A stretch of 64,000 nt of DNA from a bacterium (lineage in GTDB: Bacteria > UBA10199 > JAIBAG01): positions 1-64,000 of the forward strand of contig JAIBAG010000009.1 of NCBI GenBank assembly GCA_019695305.1, read 5' to 3'. Numbering within the stretch: the first letter of the stretch is position 1; the number at the start of each line of letters is the position of its first letter. This document shows, in pieces, positions 16,427 through 23,954 of the stretch. The translations under genes were made by a program, and so were the position numbers. Below the pieces are notes generated by a model. It saw only the letters and a program-made list of their open reading frames with translations. It was not told the DNA's origin and ran no database searches.

Positions 16427-16473
16427 GAATCTGCAATCGCTAAAACCTTTCCTATTTTAGCGATTGCAGATTC
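16427..16473. repeat. Perfect 19-base inverted repeat (long hairpin)
   Basis: GAATCTGCAATCGCTAAAA (16427-16445) is perfectly complementary to 16455-16473 around a 9-base loop. It lies between two minus-strand genes, downstream of the lipoprotein stop (16498) and directly before the ribosome site of the gene starting at 16415. No T-run follows, so it is not a classical terminator. It could limit read-through or govern translation of the downstream gene. The arm contains GCAATCGCTA, similar in style to the ATCGCTAATCG repeats near nuoB. Confidence 0.65.
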
Positions 16474-16497
16474 AAATATCCACATTTATTGCGTGCA

Positions 16498-17358
16498 TTA
16501 CAAGCAGTAATCAACCCATGCATCATTCATCTTTACTTTTTTAGATTCTCCTTCGGCGCAACGATATTTTTGTGAGTGCGAAAAAGCACGTGTGGTATGT
16601 AAGGCCGTGTCTAAACTTTCAACGGTTACGGTGCGTCGCGAATAAGTGCTAATACGAATATCGGCATCGCCAAAACCTTCCATAGATTCGTAAGCAGTAT
16701 CGTGACGAAGAGAAATTGTCATATCACCACTAGCTAAATCATCAAAAAAATAATGATCTAAATCCAAGGTGTACGAACCATCATCACTGGTGGAAAACTG
16801 GGTCCAACCTGAAGCTCCGTCGGTAGTAGTATAAGAAACATCTACATAAAGCTTACCCAAATTTTTCTTAGTCCAGGTAAGCGATACTTCGGAACCCGGT
16901 TCCACAATGTCATCTTGAGCAGGCGTGATAAGTTCGGGAACACCTTGCGAAGAAAACTGCGCTGTGGTTTCTACACCATCCACATCTTTATAGATGAGGT
17001 AATAATCTTCACCTACAGCTGGTTTGTCTAACTTGGTTTTATAGGTTTCGCCAATATCTAAAAAGTTATAATCATAGCTCATGAGCGTATAATCTACAGG
17101 ATCACTTCCTTCTTTGGTCCCTACTTTAAGGGTTTCACCCTGGTTAAGCTGAATACCTGTGCCATCCGGAATGGTTTTTAAAAGAGCCGTAGCGTCCACC
17201 TGGTCTTCATCATTATATTCATAAAAAGTACCGGTAATTTTAAGATCACTGGCTTTAGTTTCCTTTAATTCGGAACTCGTAATATTAGGGTTACAGGCTT
17301 GTGTTAAGCCCATAAGCGCCATAAAAACAGCCATTTTTGTCATTTTAAATTTCATCAT
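16498..17358 (-). CDS. Putative lipoprotein with Ig-like/beta-sandwich body
   Basis: 286 residues from the ATG at 17358, chosen because GGAGAAG lies a few bases upstream and a lipoprotein-like signal (MALMGLTQAC) follows at once; a longer TTG start has no support. The mature chain is Asp/Thr-rich with repeated beta-strand patterns. A middle segment (VPELITPAQDDIVEPGSEVSLTW) resembles the fibronectin/Ig-like modules common in secreted proteins. The C-terminus has two cysteines (YRCAEG and YCL). The lipobox residue at -3 is Thr, so lipidation is probable rather than certain. It is divergent from the ECF sigma gene across 156 bases that contain ATGGG palindromes, so it may belong to the sigma regulon. 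Confidence 0.65.
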   Translation of the reverse strand: MMKFKMTKMAVFMALMGLTQACNPNITSSELKETKASDLKITGTFYEYNDEDQVDATALLKTIPDGTGIQLNQGETLKVGTKEGSDPVDYTLMSYDYNFLDIGETYKTKLDKPAVGEDYYLIYKDVDGVETTAQFSSQGVPELITPAQDDIVEPGSEVSLTWTKKNLGKLYVDVSYTTTDGASGWTQFSTSDDGSYTLDLDHYFFDDLASGDMTISLRHDTAYESMEGFGDADIRISTYSRRTVTVESLDTALHTTRAFSHSQKYRCAEGESKKVKMNDAWVDYCL

Positions 17359-17422
17359 ATTTCTCTTCTCCATCAATAAGGTTAATTTGAACCCTTTTAA
17401 GCTTTGAGCAAAGCAAAGTGGA

Positions 17423-17481
17423 AAATGGGTAAATTTAAATTGAATATTAAATGGGCCCATGACAAATAAAGTTACCCATTT
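17423..17481. promoter_or_regulatory. Symmetric ATGGG sites in the lipoprotein/ECF-sigma divergent promoter region
   Basis: AAATGGGTAA (17423-17432) has an exact inverted partner TTACCCATTT (17472-17481), with centres 49 bases apart. Between them lies a perfect 10-base palindrome ATGGGCCCAT (17451-17460). Four ATGGG half-sites therefore lie within 60 bases in the only gap between two divergent genes. This arrangement suits a shared operator bound by a dimeric or cooperative regulator. No regulator is identified. Promoter elements could not be assigned with confidence. Confidence 0.45.
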
Positions 17482-17514
17482 CAGCACGTTATCTTGTCAG
17501 ATAAAGGAGAACAC

Positions 17515-17991
17515 ATGGACAAAGGGGACATTAAAACCCTTTACGAAAAATACGCCGGAGCCCTGCACGCCCAAGCTTTCAAGATTTTAAGAAACAAGGC
17601 TTTGGCCGATGAAGCACTGCAGGATGCGTTTATTAATGTGGTGCGCTATGGCGATTCGTTTAAGGGAGAATCTAGCCCTTATACGTGGCTATATAGAATT
17701 GTAACAAACTGCGCGCTCAGCATTATTAAAAAGAACAAGCCCATGGATGAATGGGATGAAAAAGATAGCCGGGAAACTGTTCCTGTATCGCGCTTTGAAA
17801 AAAAGGATGTTTCTCAGTTTTTAGATAAGCTTAAAGACGATGAAAAGCAGATTTTTATTTACCGCTATTTTGACGATTTGAAGATGGATGAAATTACCGC
17901 ATTAACGCAACTTTCGCGCAAAACGATATTTAATAAATTAGAACGCGTGGAAGAGAAAATTAAGAGATTTTTTGGAGAGCATCATGAATAA
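17515..17991 (+). CDS. RNA polymerase ECF sigma factor
   Basis: 158 residues from the ATG at 17515, which has AAAGGAG 6 bases upstream; an in-frame TTG at 17494 is less likely. Region 2 is clear: YEKYAGALHAQAFKILRNKALADEALQDAFINVVR, then the -10-binding segment around YTWLYRIVTNCALSIIKK (two separated motifs, residues 10-75). Region 4 is the C-terminal helix-turn-helix FDDLKMDEITALTQLSRKTI. It starts a three-gene operon: its stop overlaps the start of the anti-sigma gene (8 bases) and the caspase gene follows. ECF factors redirect RNA polymerase in response to envelope signals. Confidence 0.93.
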   Translation: MDKGDIKTLYEKYAGALHAQAFKILRNKALADEALQDAFINVVRYGDSFKGESSPYTWLYRIVTNCALSIIKKNKPMDEWDEKDSRETVPVSRFEKKDVSQFLDKLKDDEKQIFIYRYFDDLKMDEITALTQLSRKTIFNKLERVEEKIKRFFGEHHE

Positions 17992-18751
17992 TAATCAATG
18001 CCCCAGCTCCTTTGCCTTGGAACTGTATGTTTTGGAAAATACAGGCGATGAGACCTTAAAAGATCATATAGCCTCGTGTGCGCATTGCCAAGAACAGATC
18101 GCGTCTATTCGCAATGAACAAAAGGCTTTTTTGGTTACGCATCCGTTTGAACCTTTTTATGAGAAGATAACCACCCCGTCGTCATCCCGGCGGAAGTCGG
18201 GATCCATCTTCGATTTCTTTTCACTCCCGTCTTTTCGATGGGCTTCCGGCCTGGTAATGGCCATGCTCGCTCTCTTCATCTTAAAACCTGTGCTATTTGA
18301 AAGTAAGGGTGTACGTTTTAAAGGCGAACCGGTAATTGGCTACTATATAAAAGAAGGCACTGAAGCCGTTTTAGGAAAACCCGGTGACCTTGTTTCTCCC
18401 GGAAATCAAATTAGGTTTTATGTAAACCCCGGTACTTACACGCATGTTGTGGTTTTGGGAGTGGAATCGGATGGAACCATCAATCGTTATTATCCCGATA
18501 AAGGCGACACCAATATTCCTATTCCACAAAATACACCCTACTTTTTTCCTGATAGCATTGTGCTCGATACTTCACCGCATAATGAGCTGATTATAGCGGT
18601 TTTTGGAGATGCTGATTTATCGTACGCTTCCGTGGAACAAAAATTAAAAAATATTCCAGGGCTTTATGACAGTATTAAAAAGAAAGAAACACCGGCTCTT
18701 AATAAATTAGGTTTAGTCACCTCGAGCCTTATCCTTAATAAGGGCGAATAA
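17984..18751 (+). CDS. Zinc-finger anti-sigma factor with one membrane segment
   Basis: 255 residues from the ATG at 17984, with GGAG upstream and overlapping the sigma stop. The N-terminal ZAS-type motif is His28-x3-Cys32-x2-Cys35, the usual zinc site of cytoplasmic anti-sigma domains. A membrane helix (about 86-105) separates it from a periplasmic beta-rich domain. That domain (GNQIRFYVNPGTYTHVVVLG, then INRYYPDKGD) resembles the DUF4384-like domains often linked to bacterial caspases. The linker just before the helix is encoded by a palindromic repeat (18181-18207) read in frame as Ser/Arg-rich sequence. Membrane topology suggests it holds the sigma factor until a periplasmic signal arrives. 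Confidence 0.85.
   Translation: MNNNQCPSSFALELYVLENTGDETLKDHIASCAHCQEQIASIRNEQKAFLVTHPFEPFYEKITTPSSSRRKSGSIFDFFSLPSFRWASGLVMAMLALFILKPVLFESKGVRFKGEPVIGYYIKEGTEAVLGKPGDLVSPGNQIRFYVNPGTYTHVVVLGVESDGTINRYYPDKGDTNIPIPQNTPYFFPDSIVLDTSPHNELIIAVFGDADLSYASVEQKLKNIPGLYDSIKKKETPALNKLGLVTSSLILNKGE
18181..18207. repeat. REP-like palindrome inside the anti-sigma gene
   Basis: GTCATCCCGGCGGAAGTCGG continues into GATCCAT. The stem TCCCGGC/GTCGGGA has a 4-base loop and one G-T pair. It matches the style of the widespread intergenic palindrome GTCATTCCCGCGAAAGCGGG. Here it is in frame within coding sequence, giving the Ser/Arg/Lys-rich linker after TTP at about residues 66-74 of the anti-sigma protein. No frameshift or stop results. 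Confidence 0.65.
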
Positions 18752-18754
18752 TTG

Positions 18755-20230
18755 ATGAAATACTGGCTTACATTCATTCTTTTCATAATTAGTTTTTCGG
18801 CCCACGCCGCCATTAAAAAATTTGCCATCATTGCCGGCAATAACACAGGAGGTTATGGCAAAGCAGCCCTGCAATACGCCGAAAAAGATGCCACCAGTGT
18901 TTACCAGGTACTCACAAGCCTGGGTGACTTTAATCAAAACAATGTGGTTTTTTTAAGAAACCAAGACGCCATTGCCTTAAACGATTCATTTAGTGTCCTG
19001 TCTAAAAACATCAAAAAAAGCACAGAGTCGGGAGATGAAGTTGTTTTTTTCTTTTACTACTCAGGCCATGCCGATAATAACACTCTGCGTTTAGGCGATA
19101 GCGTTTTCCCTAGCGATAAACTTAAAAATTTAATTAAAACCGTACCGGCTCAGGTAAAAATTGCTGTTATCGATTCGTGCCATAGCGGCAGTTTTACGCA
19201 AACAAAGGGAGGCACCAAAGCCGCTCCCTTTGAAGTGGTGGTGGATGATCAACTTAAAGTTTCGGGCGATGTTTTTATCACTTCCAGCACCGAACTTGAA
19301 ACCTCGCAGGAATCGGACGAGCTGTCTGGATCTTATTTTACACACTATTTTACGGCTGGTTTAAAAGGAGCGGCCGATAGTGATCATGATAACCGCATTT
19401 CACTGTATGAAGCCTATCAATATGCCTACACACACACGGTACGTCATTCGGCCGAAGCTATAGGTCCCATTCAGCATCCCACGTTTTTGTACGAGCTTAA
19501 AGGCAAAGGCGATATTATTTTGGCCGATTTAACAAGCAAATCTTCTTATCTGTTATTTCCACCACCTCTTAAAGGCACTTTTTATATTTACGACCGTAAC
19601 AGTCAATGGATGGTGGGTGAATTTGATAAAGAATCTGCGCAAAATATGAAATTTGCAGTTTCTCCCGGACGCTTTTCTATTAAACAAAAAGATGGAACTT
19701 TGTTTTACGAAAAAGATTTTGATGTGATTGATGGGCAAAGCTTAACAATAAGTATGACAGATGCCATTAAAAAACCGCTCACTCAGGGCGCCTTTAAACG
19801 CACACTTCAGTATAGTTATGCTTCGTCGGCTAAGGCTGGTGAAAAAGTTATTTTGCAAAAAGGCACCATTATCAAAGTTCGTTTGCTGGAAAATTTAAGC
19901 TCTAAAACCAGTTATATTGGTGAAAAAATTCACATGGAAGCAGCCACCGATGTACAAATCAACAATAAAGTGGTGATTCGTGAAAATGCACAGGCTATTG
20001 GTGAAATTTTAGACGTAGGTAAAGGCTTAAAAATTCCTCCTTTCCCCAACAGAAAAGGCATGCTCATCATCTCCATCCGCTTTGTAGAAGCTGTAGATGG
20101 CACCATGGTCCCGCTGTCCTCCATGTATGCCAAAAAAGGCAAGGGCGGCCGTTTGCAAAATGCAAAATACATCCGCGGCACCGAGTTTGATGCGTTTGTG
20201 GATGAAACAACTACACTCAATATCCCCTAA
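18755..20230 (+). CDS. Exported caspase-like (C14 family) protease
   Basis: 491 residues from the ATG at 18755, 3 bases after the anti-sigma stop. A Sec signal peptide (about 1-19, ending AHA) is followed by a p20-like caspase fold. KFAIIAGNN is the first strand; the catalytic His105 is in YYSGHAD and Cys142 in VIDSCHSGSF. FITSS and DNRISLYEAYQYAYTH follow, as in bacterial orthocaspases. Residues 250-345 form a beta-rich PEGA-like region. The C-terminal 130 residues (KGTIIKVRLLENLSSKTSYI to VIRENAQAIGEI) resemble a surface-module fold seen in other exported proteins. As the third gene of an ECF/anti-sigma operon it may act in, or be the output of, an envelope stress response. Target unknown. 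Confidence 0.88.
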   Translation: MKYWLTFILFIISFSAHAAIKKFAIIAGNNTGGYGKAALQYAEKDATSVYQVLTSLGDFNQNNVVFLRNQDAIALNDSFSVLSKNIKKSTESGDEVVFFFYYSGHADNNTLRLGDSVFPSDKLKNLIKTVPAQVKIAVIDSCHSGSFTQTKGGTKAAPFEVVVDDQLKVSGDVFITSSTELETSQESDELSGSYFTHYFTAGLKGAADSDHDNRISLYEAYQYAYTHTVRHSAEAIGPIQHPTFLYELKGKGDIILADLTSKSSYLLFPPPLKGTFYIYDRNSQWMVGEFDKESAQNMKFAVSPGRFSIKQKDGTLFYEKDFDVIDGQSLTISMTDAIKKPLTQGAFKRTLQYSYASSAKAGEKVILQKGTIIKVRLLENLSSKTSYIGEKIHMEAATDVQINNKVVIRENAQAIGEILDVGKGLKIPPFPNRKGMLIISIRFVEAVDGTMVPLSSMYAKKGKGGRLQNAKYIRGTEFDAFVDETTTLNIP

Positions 20231-20321
20231 TGCCTGGCCCTCTTCTTAGATGGTTTTGAGTTATTTCCACCAGCGTTAAATAATACTGGCACTTCTTGAA
20301 AAGATTCTTCACACTCTCTTC

Positions 20322-20828
20322 ATGCTCAAAAAATTTATTTTATTATCCTTTGTGTTTGGAACATTTATTTCTTCAACAACGCATTCTATGGAAATCCATC
20401 CCAGTTTTTCTCTTTTTAGCGCTTCACAATTTGGCAATAACGATAACATGGGAAAATATGCTCCGGGCCTGGGTGTGGAGGCTTATGTGAGACTTTTTAG
20501 ATTTTTTGGCACCGGTGGTGAATTTGTTTATAATTTTGGCCGTGATGATCGTAAGTTGGGCCAACTTAATTTACTAGCCGGACTTCATCTGCTGGATCCC
20601 GATAATGAAAAACTAGATGTGTATGTAAAAGCCGGTATTGGAGATGCCTTTTATACAGGGCAAAATAGCATAGTAGCCATAGGACGCCTGGGTACCGATT
20701 ACTGGTTTATGCAAAAACTGGGAGTAACAGCAAGCGCTGGTGTAACCAGTGTCCTTAAGTTTAAAAACAGCGATGATTCTTTTAGCTTGGGGCAACTTAA
20801 TGCAGGTGTTCGATTTAGATTTGATTAA
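20322..20828 (+). CDS. Small outer-membrane beta-barrel protein
   Basis: 168 residues. A signal peptide (about 1-22, THS/M) is followed by alternating hydrophobic/polar strands with many Gly and aromatic residues (GLGVEAYVRLFRFFGTGGEF, LDVYVKAGIGDAFYTG, KLGVTASAGVTSVLKF). The C-terminal strand is LNAGVRFRFD, close to the barrel-closing signature. The size and pattern suggest an eight-stranded OmpA/OmpX-like or OmpW-like barrel. It lies 91 bases after the caspase gene on the same strand and could be part of the same regulon. No strong ribosome site was seen. Confidence 0.7.
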   Translation: MLKKFILLSFVFGTFISSTTHSMEIHPSFSLFSASQFGNNDNMGKYAPGLGVEAYVRLFRFFGTGGEFVYNFGRDDRKLGQLNLLAGLHLLDPDNEKLDVYVKAGIGDAFYTGQNSIVAIGRLGTDYWFMQKLGVTASAGVTSVLKFKNSDDSFSLGQLNAGVRFRFD

Positions 20829-20911
20829 TTTTGTACCCCTCTTTTTCTTTTTTTCCTTCGCCAAGTAATGTCTAAAAATACTAAATAATATCAGTTATTT
20901 AAATAAATAAA

Positions 20912-20923
20912 TGAACATGTTCA
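20912..20923. promoter_or_regulatory. Palindromic operator O1 of the TetR operon
   Basis: TGAACATGTTCA is a perfect 12-base palindrome located just upstream of the -35 hexamer. The same palindrome recurs at 20964-20975 with centres 52 bases apart, close to five helical turns, so both face the same side of DNA. The third gene of the downstream operon encodes a TetR regulator, the natural candidate to bind both. Confidence 0.75.
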
Positions 20924-20932
20924 ATTTTTTAA

Positions 20933-20961
20933 TTGACAAATTCGAGCCTATTCTGTAAATA
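20933..20961 (+). promoter_or_regulatory. Sigma70-type promoter of the TetR operon
   Basis: A perfect -35 TTGACA (20933-20938) is followed by a 17-base spacer and a weaker -10 TAAATA (20956-20961). Transcription should begin near 20968, inside operator O2. The first gene starts at 21018. The promoter is thus flanked by one operator and covered at its start site by the other, a layout expected for tight repression. Confidence 0.65.
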
Positions 20962-20977
20962 TTTGAACATGTTCAAA
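20962..20977. promoter_or_regulatory. Palindromic operator O2 of the TetR operon
   Basis: TTTGAACATGTTCAAA is a perfect 16-base palindrome that contains the same 12-base core as O1. It begins directly after the -10 hexamer and covers the expected transcription start, so a bound repressor would block initiation. Being the longer palindrome it may be the stronger site. Confidence 0.75.
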
Positions 20978-21017
20978 AGTACAGGGATGGTCCTGATACT
21001 TTAAGAAAGGAAACACA

Positions 21018-21407
21018 ATGGAATTAACAACAGTCAACAATACATTAAACCTTACCACTTTGGGTATATACTTAAGCATTAGCTTACTCATTACTGTTTG
21101 GGTGGCCAACACACTCTTCAAAAATGGTCGAGTCTTTTTGCTGGATGCTTTTAATAACAATATAGGCCTGGCCGATTCGGTAAACAAACTGCTGGTCGTG
21201 GGCTTTTACCTGGTAAACCTGGGTTATGTAAACCTGCGCGTGAGCCATATCTATATAGACAACTCGGTAGACTCCGTTCTTTTTTTAATGAAAAACATCG
21301 GCACGGTTTTGGTAGTGCTGGGCTGCATGCACTTTTTCAATATTTTTGTGCTGTCGCGCTTTAAAAATAAAAACGGTAAAAACACACTAACCCCGCAAGA
21401 GGCTTAA
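21018..21407 (+). CDS. Integral membrane protein, unknown function
   Basis: 129 residues with AAAGGA as ribosome site. Three hydrophobic helices are visible, near 14-36 (LGIYLSISLLITVWVANTLF), 59-77 (LLVVGFYLVNLGYVNLRV) and 90-118 (VLVVLGCMHFFNIFVLSRF). The C-terminal tail is Lys/Asn-rich and likely cytoplasmic. It is the first gene of a three-gene operon with another small membrane protein and a TetR regulator. Control by the palindromic operators upstream suggests a transport or lipid-related task that responds to a small ligand, but nothing in the sequence shows the substrate. Confidence 0.75.
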   Translation: MELTTVNNTLNLTTLGIYLSISLLITVWVANTLFKNGRVFLLDAFNNNIGLADSVNKLLVVGFYLVNLGYVNLRVSHIYIDNSVDSVLFLMKNIGTVLVVLGCMHFFNIFVLSRFKNKNGKNTLTPQEA

Positions 21408-21418
21408 GAAAGGATTTT

Positions 21419-21769
21419 ATGGATATCTTAACATTTAGTCTCTTTTTAAAAAGATTTGGCAGTCAAATGCTGCTGGTGGGAACGGTCAGCCTGGTGCTGT
21501 ATATCAGTGCCAGCCGCTGCTTTAAGCATACTCTACCCCACAACAAACCTTTGGCCCGTTTTTTAACACGCCATTTTATAGGAGGTTATTTTGTGGCTGG
21601 CGCCGCCTATTGCTGGCCACGCTATTGGGAAAACTTAGAAGCTTATAGTGTAAAAAATATGGGACTTGCTCTATGGCGCAACATGGACGCTCTATTGGCA
21701 AGTCTTGCCTTTGCTTATATTTTATTGCTCCTCATCGCAGGACGGTTTAAGGAGTCTCATGCCTCGTAA
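21419..21769 (+). CDS. Small integral membrane protein, unknown function
   Basis: 116 residues with about three membrane helices (around MLLVGTVSLVLYISASRC, FIGGYFVAGAAYCWPRYW and ALLASLAFAYILLLLIAGRF). The loop with RFLTRHFIGG is basic. It starts 11 bases after the preceding membrane gene, and its stop overlaps the TetR start by 11 bases, so the three genes are translationally linked. No family was recognised. Its pairing with the previous gene suggests a two-component membrane complex. Confidence 0.72.
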   Translation: MDILTFSLFLKRFGSQMLLVGTVSLVLYISASRCFKHTLPHNKPLARFLTRHFIGGYFVAGAAYCWPRYWENLEAYSVKNMGLALWRNMDALLASLAFAYILLLLIAGRFKESHAS

Positions 21770-22445
21770 AAAAGAAACACCCAAAGCACTTGAAACCAAA
21801 GAAGCACTGTTTGAATGTGCCATGCAGCTTTTTTTGGAAAAAGGCTTTGAAAAAACCACCATGCGTGAGCTGGCCGCTAAAGCGGACATGGCCTTGGGGG
21901 CCACCTATTATCATTTTGAGTCTAAAGAGGCCATTGTGCTGGAATTTTACCACCGCAATTTGGGTGTGATGGGGCAATTGGTCAATTCACTGGTGAATCA
22001 GAGCACAAGCTTTGAAACACGCTTTAAAAACTTGATGCGGGCGCAATTTGATTTTGCACTCCCTTACCGTAAAGTATTTCCGGTACTAGCCGGGCTTTCC
22101 ACTAACCCCACACACCCGCTCTCGCCCTTTAGCACTCAAACGCAACCTATCCGCGAGGCTAGCATTGCCAATATTGAAAAACTCATTACCGGTAGCGACA
22201 TTGTATTTTTTGATGAACTCAAACCTCATTTACCCACTCTCTTTTGGCTCTACCACATGGGGCTCATCTTTTTTTGGATTTACGACAATTCGCCCGATCA
22301 GCAAAAAACATTAAGACTCTTAGACAAAAGCTTTGGCATGATTGAATCCCTCTTAAAATTAAGCAAAAATCCACTCTTAGGCAGCATTCGCAAAAATATT
22401 TTAGCCCTGTTAGGCGAACTGTTGCCGTTCTCAAATGGGTCTTAA
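21759..22445 (+). CDS. TetR/AcrR family transcriptional regulator
   Basis: 228 residues from the ATG at 21759, with AAGGAG upstream; the longer upstream frame lies within the neighbouring gene and is rejected. The N-terminal helix-turn-helix is textbook: FEKTTMRELAAKADMALGA, then YYHFESKEAIVLEFY (residues 25-65). The C-terminal ligand-binding domain is all-helical and shows no recognisable ligand signature. It is the last gene of its operon, so it probably represses its own synthesis and that of the two membrane proteins through the TGAACATGTTCA operators. Confidence 0.92.
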   Translation: MPRKKETPKALETKEALFECAMQLFLEKGFEKTTMRELAAKADMALGATYYHFESKEAIVLEFYHRNLGVMGQLVNSLVNQSTSFETRFKNLMRAQFDFALPYRKVFPVLAGLSTNPTHPLSPFSTQTQPIREASIANIEKLITGSDIVFFDELKPHLPTLFWLYHMGLIFFWIYDNSPDQQKTLRLLDKSFGMIESLLKLSKNPLLGSIRKNILALLGELLPFSNGS

Positions 22446-22494
22446 ACCCTTATTTTTTAAAGCAACTTTTTATTGAGGCGTCCGATAATACTTT

Positions 22495-23913
22495 ATGGGC
22501 AACGGGGATATTTCCTTACCAACTTATTCTATGCCGCCACAGCATGTGGCCGATGTTCCTATTGTAGACATAGAATTTACTAGTACTCAAACCACCGTGG
22601 TTCCCGCTAACAATAACCCCATGGTGTATGTTATCGACCAATTTTCTACCGCCGGAACGCCCAGATTAGCCATGGATTTACCTCATGGGTTTTTAACACT
22701 TATTAACCTGTTAACCATGGATTTAAACCACGATGGTGTAGCCGATGTTCCTGTAAGCAATACTATTGGTATAGCCACCAGACTCGATGACGCATCCTCC
22801 ATATACGAAAACTTAGATCACATCTTCAGCACCCCACAACCCACAGGACTGGTCAATTTATCTATGGGACAACCAGGATTCCCTCTTCCACTTTTGTACT
22901 GGGATATATTGCCCTTAAGAATGCGCCCTGTAAAAAAACAGGATGATTATGTCGATTTTGCCTTAAAGCCACACGAAGCCGAGCGTTTAAGAATGCGTTT
23001 AAGTAAAGTTGAAGGGCTTGTAAATCATTCATTAAACAAAAAAAAATCACCAATCCGTTTAATTAACACAACGCTCATGCAAACCATGGAGAGGCTCAGC
23101 ACTCAATATTCTTTTTTTCAAGCTGGTGGAAATGAAAGAGTGGCAGAAAATGATAAACACAAAAAAATAAATATTAAAGGCTACACCCAATTTTCACCCG
23201 CATGGTTAAGCAGCGCTCTGGTCGCCGTAGGCGGACTAGACGCAAACGGAAATCTGGATGATGAATCGGCCTATGCAAACGACGTAGGTGCCCCCTTTGA
23301 AGCCCGTTTTTCATTGGAAGTTTTTGCTGATGAAACCGGCAAACCACAAATACGATGGACTAATCAGTTAAGCGGTTTATCGGTTGTGACTGGTTTTATA
23401 GTTCCTTTAGAAACCGTCTATGCTGTGAGTATAAATCATACTGCCAGCAATCAACCCATGGTTTTTAATTATGGATACAATGTCCAAAATAGAGACCCCA
23501 GAGAAGCGCACATTACAACAAATGATAATGGAGTTTTTTTAGAAGATAGCGCCGGCCTTACACCTGTTACTCCGCTGTATCCATACGATTATGTAGATTT
23601 ACCCGATGTTGTTGGTCAAGACCAACATAGTGTTGCTGCCTATCTGTATGCCAAAGATGCCAACCAAGACGGATTACCCGACATACCGCAAGAAGTTGTT
23701 GTAAGCGGCACGTCTTTTTCTACACAATACGCCGTTGCCCTGGCTTATTTAGTACAAACAGCTGTTCCACTTGAAACACGCAACACTTTAAACCCAGCCG
23801 AATTCGATGACCGGTTTGTAAAGGCCTTGCACATTCTTACCAGCGGAAAAATAACACCCGAGCTCATCAATCAGGATGTTATTGATGAGTTGGTACAACG
23901 TATTTACTATTAA
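22495..23913 (+). CDS. Subtilisin-like (S8) serine protease without signal peptide
   Basis: 472 residues. The S8 triad can be traced: Asp48 in MVYVIDQFST, His64 in LPHGFL, and Ser407 in VVVSGTSFSTQYAVALAYLV. Supporting subtilase landmarks are GLVNLSMG, the oxyanion-loop candidate FFQAGGNERV, and SSALVAVGGLD. Two Asp-rich calcium-type loops, DLNHDGVADV (76-85) and DANQDGLPDI, are also present. No signal peptide or prodomain is visible from the ATG at 22495, and upstream bases offer no in-frame extension. The His motif lacks the usual HGTH, so activity is not certain. Single gene, 49 bases after tetR. Confidence 0.72.
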   Translation: MGNGDISLPTYSMPPQHVADVPIVDIEFTSTQTTVVPANNNPMVYVIDQFSTAGTPRLAMDLPHGFLTLINLLTMDLNHDGVADVPVSNTIGIATRLDDASSIYENLDHIFSTPQPTGLVNLSMGQPGFPLPLLYWDILPLRMRPVKKQDDYVDFALKPHEAERLRMRLSKVEGLVNHSLNKKKSPIRLINTTLMQTMERLSTQYSFFQAGGNERVAENDKHKKINIKGYTQFSPAWLSSALVAVGGLDANGNLDDESAYANDVGAPFEARFSLEVFADETGKPQIRWTNQLSGLSVVTGFIVPLETVYAVSINHTASNQPMVFNYGYNVQNRDPREAHITTNDNGVFLEDSAGLTPVTPLYPYDYVDLPDVVGQDQHSVAAYLYAKDANQDGLPDIPQEVVVSGTSFSTQYAVALAYLVQTAVPLETRNTLNPAEFDDRFVKALHILTSGKITPELINQDVIDELVQRIYY

Positions 23914-23954
23914 TTCCCTAAAATATTTGTGATAGAAGTAAAAAAGGAGCCCGT

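Noticed and set aside
17494-17514. TTG start 7 codons before the ECF sigma ATG
   Set aside because: The ATG at 17515 has a good AAAGGAG site; the TTG has none.
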